A DNA stretch of 64,000 nt, taken from assembly GCA_946902985.2 (NCBI GenBank), contig OX336389.2:125399572-125463571 (forward strand), written 5' to 3'. This stretch comes from Meconema thalassinum (taxonomy: Eukaryota > Arthropoda > Insecta > Orthoptera > Tettigoniidae). Below, piece after piece: positions 21,806 to 32,700 of this stretch. Within the stretch, counting starts at the first letter, position 1, and each line of letters opens with the position of its first letter. A program made the translations under genes and the position numbers. The notes under the pieces were generated by a model that made no database searches, was not told the origin of the DNA, and saw only the letters and a list, made by a program, of their open reading frames with translations.

Positions 21806-24542
21806 GACCATCCACACTGGGCCTCCCAAAACCATCTCTCTGCTATACAGCAATGTTTGTTCCTTTCACAAGAAGCGTCCATTACTCCAATACACCGTAC
21901 CGCACATTCCGCAGACGCCGTTCTACTCAACGAAACGTTTCTTCGTCCCCACCAGTCAGCCAGTCTCCCCCGCTACACCATTCACAGAGCGGAACACCCC
22001 CGCGAGATTGGGCGTGGGGGTGTCGCCCTCTTACATAAGAACCACATCCCAATACGCATTCTCGTCCCTCCTCCCCCACTCTCCTTCCCTGAGAGCCTCA
22101 TCGCGACTCTCTACTTCCCCTCCCGCGTACTTCATGTCGCAACTGTATACACCCGTCCCCGCCGTCCCTTCCCCCGGGAGTTCCTAACCCATCTACATAC
22201 AGCCTTTCCACATTTTATCGTACTTGCGGACCTCAACATGCACTCCCGATCGGCAACGGAACTGGCTGACTTCCACACCTATCTACAAGCGATAAACTCC
22301 ACACTTGTAGCCATTCCCAAACATACTCGCCCTATCTCCAACAACACACCGGATGCAATTATTGCACACAATCGCCTCGCTCACCTTTTAACTGTGGACG
22401 TCCTCCTCAGCATAGGAAGCGACCATCTCCCCGTTCTTGTCAACATACCAACACGACCCACCACCGTCACCCCTCCGCCGCCGATTATTCGCCAGAACTT
22501 TAAAAAGGCAAACTGGCCTGCCTACAGAGATCACATCACCAATTCTCTCACCCCTCCCCTCCCGCATCTTGACTCTGCGGCCTCGGTCGACTCATACACC
22601 CGAGTTCTGGAATCCTCCCTAACAGACGCCTCATCCGTTCACATCCCTATCACCCCGTACTCACCCTCCCGCCCCCCGTTACCCCCCAAAGCCCTCCCTC
22701 TTCTCCGGCTCTCCCACAGATATCTCGCCCACTATAAACGATCACGCGATCGCTATTTCCTCACCTTTCACCGTCAGACTATCCGCCAGGTGCATTTCTA
22801 CATCCGTGCCTTTCACCGCCGCAACTGGGTCTCAGTCTGCAACTCTTTGCAAGGCCAACGCTCCTCCCTTGGCTCTTACTGGAAACGCCTAAACACCCTC
22901 ACTGGACGCTCCCCCACACCCATCTATCCCATCATCCACCAGGGCACTGCCCCACCGGATCTGCCCTCCAAGCTGGAGATCTTTGCCCGTCGCTTCGAAC
23001 GGGTCTTTAACGGTCATTTCGGCCTCACCTTCGATGACACCGACAACGATGCCGTCAACTCCATCCCAGATCGACCCTATCTCCAGCCCAATCATCAACA
23101 CCCCCATATCCCACACCCTATCAACGACCCCATCACCCCCATCGATATTCACCTCGCCCTTTCCCGTACCAAAAATACTGCCCCCGGTCCCGATCAACTC
23201 CGCTATCTCCACATCAAAGAGGCACCCCCTATCTTCTTCCAGCTCCTCGCCACCCTCTATACCTACCTCCTCAAAACTGGATTCTACCCAACGGCATGGC
23301 GCACTGCCACCATGCTTCTCTTCCCCAAACCCAACAAACCACTCTCCGACCCCTCCTCCTATCGTCCCATCTGCCTCACAGCCGTCCTCTCCAAACTATT
23401 CGAAAAAATCCTAGTCCGCCGCACCTACCTCCATCTCACTCAACATCAGCTACTCCCCCTCTCCCAATGTGGCTTTCGGCCTGCCCTCTCCACCCATGAC
23501 CAACTACTCCGCCTCACCACCCTCACAGCCGATAACATGAACCGCTTCCGCCCCACTCTCCTCCTCACCTTCGATTTTCAGAGTGCCTTCGACACCGTCT
23601 CCATCTAAAACTCCACTACTACCACCTCCCTCATAATTTCATCCGCCTCATTGGAAACTTCCTCAGTCCCCGCACCGCCCGCATTTCTATCAATCGCACC
23701 CTCTCACGCTCCTTCTCTCTAACCCAAGGCGTACCCCAAGGGTCAGTGCTATCCCCTCTCCTCTACATCCTTTTTGTCGGAGATATCCCCCAACCTCCGG
23801 CTCCCCTCCACCTCCTTCAGTTCGCAGACGACACTGCAATACTTGCTCCTTGCCCCTCCGTCACAGCCATCAACAGACTGGTCCAACCGTATCTCGATCG
23901 TTTCACGGCCTGGTGCGATCGCTGGCATCTCAGCCTAAATACGGACAAAACCAAAGCTGTACTCTCCCGTCCCCGTCGCCATGCCAACTCGGCCACCCGC
24001 AACCCCAATCTTCTGACCCTACATATCCACGACCACCGCCTTCACACTTCACCATCGCTACGCTACCTGGGCGTCATCTTTGACGAGCACTTCACCCTTC
24101 GTCCACATCTACGCGCACTTACGGCCTCTGCTCAGAAGCGCTCTCACCTCATCACCAGGCTGATCGGCACCTCTTGGGGGCTGCATGCCTCAACGCTGTT
24201 CTATACATACAAGACCCTCATCTGCTCTTACATCACATATGGGCATGTTGTCTGGGCCGGCTGCGCCGCCAGCTACTTGCACCCCCTGGTAACCATGGAA
24301 CGACGCATCGCCCGCATAGCCCTTCGCTTCCCCCAATACACCCAAGTGAGGATCTGTACCGTCTAATGCCATTACCCCCCGTTACGACGTACATACACCT
24401 TCTTCGACTGCGCTACCTGAAGCGCGCTAGAAGAACGCAGAATCCGATTGTACGACAACTTGAGGCACTCCAGCTACGCAACCCAGTTTACTCCAAACTA
24501 GGCCTAATCCACCTCAAGAGCCTCACCCCTGCCCCGGACTAA
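21795..24542 (+). pseudogene. Jockey LINE ORF2: endonuclease and reverse transcriptase, multiple frameshifts
   Basis: The frame opens with MATKTIHTGPPKTISLLYSN, then shifts near 21860-21900 into the 21857-23608 frame. The APE endonuclease is seen from NETFLRPHQ, VVLADLN-like FIVLADLNMHS and SDHLPVLV near the domain end. Reverse transcriptase follows with SYRPICLTAVLSKLFEKIL, CGFRPALSTHDQL and FDFQSAFDTV. A shift at about 23597-23608 moves into the next frame, with VPQGSVLSPLL and FADDTAIL intact. A further shift near 24350 leads to the last segment (RARRTQNPIVRQLEALQL) and the stop at 24540. The catalytic Asp pair is present, but at least three frameshifts make the copy dead. The jockey assignment rests on motif style and the ORF1 knuckles. 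Confidence 0.88.
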
Positions 24543-25357
24543 TAGTCCTCTCCAAAAAGAAAAAAAATTACCATCACCTCACCATCAATCCATCCTTACA
24601 TACTCACATCTTCCTCCAACAGCTTTTATTTCTTTTCTTTCTATTTTATTTCGACTCTTTTCTCCTCTCTCTCTTTTCTACAATAACGCTTCAATTCTCA
24701 TCTCCACCAACGCCATCCATCACCTCCATCTCAGCAAACAGAATCATCCATTTCTATCATCGCATTCATTTCAAAATCATTCAAACGTCAATTACCATAT
24801 CTCATCACCCCCACTCCCCTCAGCGGAACTTTTTTCATCCCATCCCATACCATCACATACCGTCCACACGATCAACTCCTCGCAAACTCCACTCTTTCTC
24901 CACTTTCTCCCACTCCCACTTCACATCACCACAAGCACCACCAATTGCTCCCATCTCATAATACATAATCATCCACTTCTCAAAAAAAAAATCTCAACTA
25001 TCGAAGCTCATCGCCCACTCTAACTTCCAACTTCTGAAAACACCAAATTTTCAAATCCCTTACAAAACCATTAAAATTAAAATCTCACAATTCAACATCT
25101 AACGCCTCCACCTACAATAGTACAATGCATTCAAGAGCAATTTTTCGTCCACTCCAAATGTTCAAAACTTCAATCTTAGCCAAGAGGTCAAATCATTTCT
25201 CCTTCTCCAACTTACACAATCCACCACCACCCTCCTCCTATAACTCACCACCTTCCATTCAATCCTCTCCTCTGGCCCAAGAGATGGTGCGGCCATCTAT
25301 AGGGGCCCGCCCACCCTCGTTGGGTGGGATTGAAATGACCCTTTTATTATTATTAGC
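24543..25357 (+). other. 3' UTR of the jockey LINE
   Basis: C/T-rich, gene-free sequence ending in GGCCCGCCCACCCTCGTTGG, a GGGTGGGATTGAAATGACCC segment and a (TTA)n-like tail. The CCCACCC/GGGTGGG pair forms a short hairpin just before the tail, which may be recognised by the element's own reverse transcriptase (inference). Confidence 0.6.
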
Positions 25358-25399
25358 CCAAATCCGCATTGAATGTTTTTAATCAAGTTATTATTTGCA

Positions 25400-25840
25400 A
25401 AGTAGTTGGTCAGTTGCCATTTCATACAGTATTCTATTACTTTTGATAATATTGGCACTAATTATTAACACAGGTTGATAATTACCAGGACAATTTTTAT
25501 CTTCTTTCTTATAGATTGGAACTGCAATAGTAATATATTGGCTTTCACGGCCCGTGAATTAAAACTCAGCAATGTTTCTAGGTTTATGCCGTGTCTTGTG
25601 TGGTGTTCCTAGGCGAAATTGCTGAGTATAGTGATAGTTGTATTCAATAATTAGGGAAGATCCCTTCCTTAAATATCCAGTTAATGAGATGAGTTAGAGG
25701 AAATATCATGCAATCAATTTCCTTTGAAATGCAATTAAACAAGTAGTTCCGTGAAGAACTAAATAGTCTATTTTCAAGTACCATTAAATTAGACATTGGT
25801 GTATTAAAGGCTTGTATGAAGATATACCGTGCCAAGTTTC
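25400..25840 (-). pseudogene. LINE reverse transcriptase fragment, interrupted
   Basis: Minus-strand residues PLTHLINWIFKEGIFPNY (25644-25835) and, after about 100 bp of unrelated sequence, VPIYKKEDKNCPGNYQPV (about 25440-25530) match the order seen in the fingers region of non-LTR reverse transcriptases. The intervening block at about 25540-25640 looks inserted. Stops and shifts show it is dead. It is flanked by the jockey LINE tail. Confidence 0.65.
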
Positions 25841-26567
25841 ACAGCGCTCGTATGAAAAGTCACGAGAAAAATCCATTTGAATTTCTAAATTTTGTGTCGC
25901 CGCCATTTTGGTTTTGTGCTCACCAGGTTATTGAATGATCTATAGGTGAACTTATGTTAAGTTATAGCCTTTATCAACATACAAAATTTCAGTTTGATTG
26001 CTGTAATAGATTTGTAGATATTGAGAACCATCTTCATATTTCAAATGGTCGTCATGTTGGATTGTTATATGTGTAGGCCATAAGGTCATGTACCATTAGA
26101 TGAAGATTATTGCGTTGGTTCATTATTCAACCGTTGACTTCATTCGCATGAAACAAGAAATAAAAAGAATTATTTTTAAAATTTCGCACAGCCATCTCGG
26201 GGTTATCAAAACAATTGAGTTTAATTGGATGTCAGTAGATATGAACATTTATCTACCAAGTTTCACGGCGCTCGGATGATCAGTTTGCGAGTATATTCCA
26301 TTTAAATGTTTAAACTTCACTTGGCCGCCATGTTGGTTTTGTGATCACCAGGTTATTGAAAACACCATTGGTGAAATTAATTTAATAGCTTCTATCAACA
26401 TACTAAATTTCAGTTTGATAGCTGTGATAGATTCATAGATATTGAGAGCCGTCTAAATATTTTGGATGGTCGCCATGTTGGATTGTTATGAAGGCCATAG
26501 AGTTATGTACCTATAGTTGAAGATTCTTGCATAGGTTCATTATTCAAAAGTTAACTTCGACTGGCTG

Positions 26568-26790
26568 CGTGGCTCAGTGGTAACGTTCTCGCTTGCTGTA
26601 CCCAAGGTTGCACGATCAAATCCAGGCGCAGTCAGCTGGCACTTGAGGGAGCACAAATGCGAGGGAGCCGTGTCAGTAGAATTACAGGCACGTTAAAGAT
26701 CTCCTTCAGGGCAAAATTCCGGCACTCCGGCGCCTTTCTGAAAGCCGCAGTAGTTGAAAGGGACGTAAAACCAATAATATGATTATTTGA
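26568..26790 (+). repeat. SINE family B, full-length, tRNA-derived
   Basis: The tRNA-like head (26568-26640) has A box TGGCTCAGTGGTAAC and B box GCACGATCAAATCC. It is followed by a body with GAGGGAGCCGTGTCAG, CACGTTAAAGATCTCC and GGGACGTAAAACCAATAAT. The flanks TTAACTTCGA and TTGACTTCGA are a target duplication with one mismatch. The neighbouring repeat unit at about 26130 shows the empty site. Confidence 0.9.
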
Positions 26791-27258
26791 CTTCGATCGC
26801 ATGAAACAAGAAATAAAAACTTAATATTAAAATATCACAAAGCCGCCATCTTAAGGTTATGTAAACAATTGAACTAAATTACATGTCAGTGCATTACAAT
26901 GTGTATAAACATTTACTGTACCATGTTTCACTGCGGTCGGATGGTTAAATCGCGAGAAAAGTCTATTTAAATATTTCAACTTCGAATGGTCACCATGTTA
27001 GTTTTGTACTTAATAGGTTTATGATAGTCAGATAGAAGAACTTCTAGTAAATACCCTTTATCACCGTACGAAATTTCAGGGCGAAATGTTTTACTGTTGC
27101 GGAGATATAGAATGCCAGTGAAATATTTCGCACAGCGGCCATGTTGGATTGGTAAAACTTATTAAAATTTGAAAGGCTCAGTCAAGGTCGGACGAGGTAG
27201 TAGTATTTAACTGATTTACCAAGTTTCATTGAAATTGCTTCAGCGGATTAGATTTTAA

Positions 27259-27333
27259 GGGGGGGGGGGGGGGGGGGGGCACACACACACAGACTGACAA
27301 AAGGTGATATCGTAAGCCTTTTTTTTTTTTTTT
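27259..27333. repeat. Poly-G(21)/(CA)n and poly-T microsatellites
   Basis: A run of 21 G at 27259-27279 is followed by (CA) repeats to about 27291 and a T run at about 27319-27333. Long G runs can form quadruplex structure. Confidence 0.95.
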
Positions 27334-27900
27334 TCATAACTAAACATAGGCTAAATATCCATGGTAATCTTCACTCTTGTAGATACTTAAGTTTTCTACT
27401 TAAGTAGTGGATCATTAACAAAGTGTCACTTCCATCCATTGATTAGGATAAAAGAAATAAAGAAATGCTATTTTTAAAATTTGCATAGGCACCATCTTGA
27501 ATTTTTCAAAACAATTGATTTGCACCACATGGCAATATATTAAGATCTAAATAAAGAATTACTGTGCCAAGTTTCATCATGCTCAGAAGATTAAGTCGCC
27601 AGAAAGGCTAATATAAATATTTGAAATTTTTGTGGCCTCCAAATTGGTTTCGTGGTATGACGTTTTTGAAAGTCGCATATGCCTTTTATCATCACACAAA
27701 ATTTCAGGTTTATGGCTGCAATTCAGAGCTATTGAGAATCAGTGAAATATTTCACATGGCTGCCATACTGAACTGGTGACATTGGAATTTGAATGACACA
27801 GTCGGTTGATCATGTTTCATTGAAATACACCAGCCAATCAAAATTCATTGGGAACACGTACACACAAAATCGTTAATTCACAAGCCTATATTTCATATGG

Positions 27901-29584
27901 AACGACTGATTTTGATTTCATACGAATTAGAGAGAGCCTTTTTTACCTCTTTCTGCATCACATTTGTATGTTTCAAAGTTATTTATGATGAATGATAACA
28001 GTAGGCAAATAAAGGATACATTAGAAATTGGAATTATATTTTATATCAAACCATTTAAAATACATATTTTAATACAAAAAATATTCTCATTCAACAATAT
28101 CAATTAACATTAATTTTACATCTTATAATGTTTAACATAAATAAAACATAAAAATCTTAAAACATTTATCTGATCACTTTCCAACATAAGTCTCATTTAC
28201 TTTCATAACTTGATACCACTTTATGAAGGCAAAATATTCAAAATTTGTACTGTCTGTCCTCCTTTAGTTAATACCATAGTTTTAGAAAAAGTGTTCAATA
28301 TTCATAAATATCAGTACCTCTTCATACCACAGTATGAGCAACTAACTTCACTACCATACTTCAACAACAGAAACAATTATTGGGGCCTATATCAATGTTT
28401 CTAGTAACTTACATCATAATTCATATGAACAGTGTTATATAAAATGTCTGGAACTTAATATGCTAGCCAAATTACAGATGCAGTTTATTCAGAAACAAAA
28501 TACACGACTGTATTTACTACGAAAAGAACATCACTAGCCTATTCTTGATAAAAATAACTATGATTTAACACTTCAGACATCCTTTGTGTTTGTCATTTCT
28601 GATTATACAATGGTATTTATTTGTCTTCTGATGTTAATTATTTTAAACTAAATTGTGTTCAATCTAAAGCTATAGATTATAATTTATTACACCAAAATCA
28701 GAAATGGTCCAGACATTAAAATCACCATAATTGTTTTGATTTGAAAATCAGAAAATTGAGAGATAGGAACCATCTGAGCAACAAAAAGAAGATTTTTTAT
28801 CCAATGATAGCAATCAACACATGTCGAAGTACAGTAACAGGTTTTTAGAAAGTACTGTATGTTTGAAAAATACATGTTGTGTTACATTACCCACTTGAAA
28901 TGGAACACAAAACTGATGATATTCCAAAACCCCTCCAAAATTAAATCCTTTATATGCACATCCAAAAAATCTATGAAAATAACAATACAAAATGATACCT
29001 CTAGATATGAATTGCATGGAAATGTGAAGTGTAAGAGATTCTGTAATTACCTCTTACAGACACATCCTTAATAATGTACACAATAGGAAAGAAATGAATG
29101 CTCGTCACTTTAGTAACACTTCTCCACAGATTATTTGAAGTATTTTATGGACAGATTTTCTAGGAAGAAACTACTCTCAGTCTTTCTATGTGCCACACAG
29201 TTTCCTTTCATACTTCATAACATTATGGGCTGAAGCTAGATGATGTTGATTGCAGCTTCTTCATGGTATTCTTCATTTTGAGGTTCATTGCTTCATCAGA
29301 CTATTCTCAAATACCATACTCAAATTAAAGATTTGGAAACAATCTATCTTTGATCTAAAATAACAAATGTATCACGGAATGTAGAAGTTATTATTCCTCA
29401 CTTCCTTGTCGGGTTGTGTGTATAAATGACATTTCAGACTTCATTGTCTTCTTTAAATCAAACGAATTCAGCATATTTTGCTGTAGATGAGTAAGTTTTA
29501 AGATCACTTGCATTCTAACTTGTATGCAAGAATGATTGTCCCTGTGCATATAAGTTGGTTAATTCAAAATGCTTTTGTCACTCT
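27901..29584 (-). other. AT-rich stretch, probable 3' UTR of the corin-like gene
   Basis: It lies directly downstream of the stop codon of the host gene on the minus strand and is free of recognisable repeats. Minus-strand AATAAA signals occur at 28683-28688, 28616-28621 and 28484-28489. Any of them could end the transcript, giving a 3' UTR of roughly 0.9 to 1.1 kb. RNA evidence is needed to choose. Confidence 0.45.
28484..28489 (-). terminator. Candidate polyadenylation signal AATAAA
   Basis: Minus-strand AATAAA about 1.1 kb after the stop codon. Two more lie at 28616-28621 and 28683-28688. This is assignment by position only. Confidence 0.35.
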
Positions 29585-29767
29585 TTAAGGTATGGCACTC
29601 ATAGTTCTTTTGATCCATGCAATATTTGAAGTAATTTTGTCGTACATCCTTGGGCGTTCAACTCCAACTTTCGAGCATGCTATCCTCCAGTTACTCACGC
29701 CTAGAATTTTCCAAGTCTTTGTCTCCGATGATAAACATAGCATAGGGCTTCCAGCTAGCTCCTCCTC
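29585..29767 (-). CDS. Corin-like gene, last exon: end of protease-like domain
   Basis: The acceptor CTTAG precedes GAG GAG GAG at 29767, phase 0. The 60 codons read EEELAGSPMLC ... ILGVSNWRIACSKVGVERP ... IAWIKR and stop with TAA at 29585-29587. GDSGGP, with the catalytic Ser, is replaced by ELAGSP, so the Ser position is Ala. The GVSNW strand and the C-terminal helix of the trypsin fold are preserved. Confidence 0.92.
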   Translation of the reverse strand, partial: EEELAGSPMLCLSSETKTWKILGVSNWRIACSKVGVERPRMYDKITSNIAWIKRTMSAIP

Positions 29768-32700
29768 CTAAGTTGAAAACAAAAAAGAAAAGAATGATCT
29801 TTCATCATATTGAATTTTCAATAACAAATGAATGCAATGTTACAATTGGTCCACTTCAACATTCATTCTTTTAATCACTAAAGCAAATACAGTCGTTACA
29901 TACGGCTTTCAAAAATAAAATTTCTTCCGATTTATTTATTATTTTACCCTTATGGTGGAAATTTTGTTATGAATTAGGAAAATATGCACATCTACATATT
30001 TTTATTTTGGTATTCAGAAAGTAAGTACAGTAATGTGAAAATATGAAGGATATTTAGCAATTATTTCAAGATCTCCTTTACTTAAAATAAAGGATTGACC
30101 TGAATAATTCCAATGATAATATACATCCCTACATTCATATATTAAAGAAAAAATTGATTATTTCCTCAAAACATTTTTTCATCTGAAAATCTACATATAA
30201 CATTCAGATACAAGAAATTAATATTTTGTACCTCTAAACTGCACTAGAATTTGGATGCCTACAGGTCACAAATATTAGGATGTCTCATTGTCACAAGTAG
30301 TGTCGTATTTTAAGTTTAGTGTTTTATAAGATAGAATTGGTTTTCTTTGGTCCGCCAATGCTATTTCCAGGAGGCCATGTCTAGAATTGCATATATTGTG
30401 AGAATGTATCAGTCGCCAGTTGTTGATACACAAAATCACAAATAGAACTTACATAGTTGGAGGTTAGGGTCCTTCTAATGCACTACTGGAAACAAGATTA
30501 CAAAGCTGCTGCCGCGGCTCGAAGAATATGTGAAGTGGAAAGAGAAGGTGCCGTTAGTGAGCATGTGGCACAATGATGGTTCCAACGGTTCAACACTGGA
30601 GAAGAAAGCAAGCCTTACAGATTTACCGAGTTCTGGAAGACCTAAACTATAGGATATTGAGAAAGCACACAGAGATTTGAAAGAAAATCCGCAAAGAAGT
30701 TCTCGTAGGCAGTCAGAAGAACTTGGTGCAACAAAAGATCTGTACCTCGTGAATTGACCCCTGAACCGGCTCAACATAGAGTGGACATCTGTCGTCAGCT
30801 TATCGGTAACCCCGTGGATGATAGATTTACCAGGAGAATTGTCACATGTGATGAAAAATGGGTCCATTACCGCAACACTGACGCCTCGAAACAGTAGCTC
30901 AGTCCCCATCAACCTGCCAAAGTCATCGTTTAAAAGGATCGGTTCGGCCCCAAAGTGACGTGTGTCTGGTGCAATTTTGAAGGAGTGATTCAATGGGAGT
31001 TTGTTCCAAACGGGCGTGCAGTCAGTGCAGATCTTTATTCTCAACAACTGGAACGAGTTCATGAAATTTTGAGATGGAGATACCCAGCATAAGTTAACCG
31101 AAATACGAGTTTTCTTGCAGCAGGACAATACGAGACCTCATACTGCATGAACAACCATGGCAAAAATTTAGGAATTGGGAGGAGTCGAACTGCTACCACA
31201 TCCAGCATACAGCCCTGATCTTGCACCTTCCGATTACCATCTTTTTCGATCCATGGCCCATTTCTTGCATGGAAGAAATTTCGAAAACATTGAAGCAGTG
31301 GAAGTGGGTCTCGCCGAATTCTTCGCAGCAAAACCCAGAGACTGGTACCATCGCAGGATGAAAAACCTCGCTGAATGATGGCCCAAGACCATAGAATCTG
31401 ATGGTCTCTACTTTGAAGAATAGTATAATTTCTTAATTGGATCCCATTTGGATCTCGTGTCAGAAAACTTTCCAAATATATATATCTTTTTTAATACAAC
31501 ATTACTTATGAGATGAAAAATCCACAGCCTGCTTCCAGTCTCCGACCGGGTCAGGAATGGAATGAATGAAGCCCCCATCTAGCGGCGAGGATAGGAACTG
31601 TGCCGGCTGCCGAGGCCTGACGCACTCCTCTGGGGCAATGATTAAATGAATGACAGATGAAATGAAATGATAGTGGAGAGTGTTGCTGGAATGAAATTTT
31701 GACAGGGAAAACCGGAGTACCCGGAGAAAAACCTGTCTGCCTCCGTTTTGTCCAGCACAGATCTCACATGGAGTGACCGGGATTTGAACCACGGACCCAG
31801 CGGTGAGGGGCCGGCGTGCTGCCGCCTAAGCCACGGAGGCTTCACTTATGAGATATCCCCTGTAATTAGTGATGTAAAATTGGGGTAAATACCCAGGGTA
31901 TATACTTTGGTAAATACCCAATTTGGGTAAATACCCAGGTATTTTAGATGTTTCATTAAAAATCCTGTGTCATGGTAAGTTGAACCTTAAAAAAGGGTAC
32001 CGGTATGCAAACTATTCTACATTAACTTTTTAGAATTTTTTTATATTTCAAATTGAATGAAAAATAACTTAAAGCACTTTTACTAAGCATTTTTTTCTCA
32101 AATGTCCTTTCTATTGAATATGTTTTATTACCTTTTGATTGGCATACACACATTTCAATTAATATGCATATAGCCTCCTATTATTACTACAAAAGTAGCT
32201 TTTCCTTCGCACATCTTTGTTGCTCATTTCCAGTACCGTAATAAAACTAGACCTTTATTAAAAATTTAAAACACAAAACAACCAAAAGGTTTTATCCAAT
32301 ATTGTACTCAAGTTTAAAGAAAGAACACACTTAAAGACAAGGTTACAGTGCCAAAACATATAAATACCCTCAAAACAATGTAAATACCCTCATTGTGGGT
32401 ATTAAAATGACCACTGAGTATATATCCAGGTAAATAACCAATTTATATTTACCTACCCCGGCCCACATCGTTACCTGTAATACTGTTTTTCTTTTTTATA
32501 AATACCCACACCTAACAAACTGAGACTAAGAAATCCACTGATTTTTATTTTCTACAGGTTGGAGAACAATTTGGAAACTTGCATGGAAGAAAACACATGA
32601 ATTGGCCAAGCAGCCAATGTCAATCATATATGGACTACATAAAAACAACATGAAACAAACTTTCCGGATGGTCCTATTAGATTGATGAATACAGTATGAC

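Larger units (their letters stand above)
20364..25357 (+). mobile_element. Jockey-type LINE, frameshifted
   Basis: A non-LTR element with a Gag-like ORF1 carrying zinc knuckles, an endonuclease and reverse transcriptase ORF2, a C/T-rich 3' UTR (24543-25340) and a (TTA)n-like tail near 25342-25356. Base composition is strikingly C-rich on the sense strand, unlike all neighbouring sequence. Several shifts and stops make this copy inactive. The start is given at the ORF1 ATG, and the true 5' end lies upstream. Confidence 0.88.
25800..27900 (+). repeat. Diverged tandem repeat, about 420-bp unit, four copies
   Basis: Paired landmarks recur: a GCCGCCATGTTGGTTTTGTG-like block and, about 145 bp on, CATGTTGGATTGTTA. 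They appear at about 25906/26050, 26326/26470, 26990/27135 and 27634/27765. Units also share AAATTTCAGTTTGAT and TCAACATAC blocks. SINE B (26568-26790) lengthens the second interval. Larger units end in a G run with CACACA and a T run (27259-27333). The origin is unknown. The layout resembles the internally repetitive Helentron-like copies at 33012-35986, but the units are not the same. Confidence 0.8.

Noticed and set aside
21260..21853. 197-codon minus-strand frame opposite the LINE zinc knuckles
   Set aside because: Shadow frame produced by the C-rich jockey coding strand.
30475..31128. 217-codon minus-strand frame
   Set aside because: Shadow of the plus-strand mariner relic; no domain features of its own.
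32540..32700. Plus-strand exon after a CTACAG acceptor-like site
   Set aside because: The frame has no domain features and no matching donor or partner exon.
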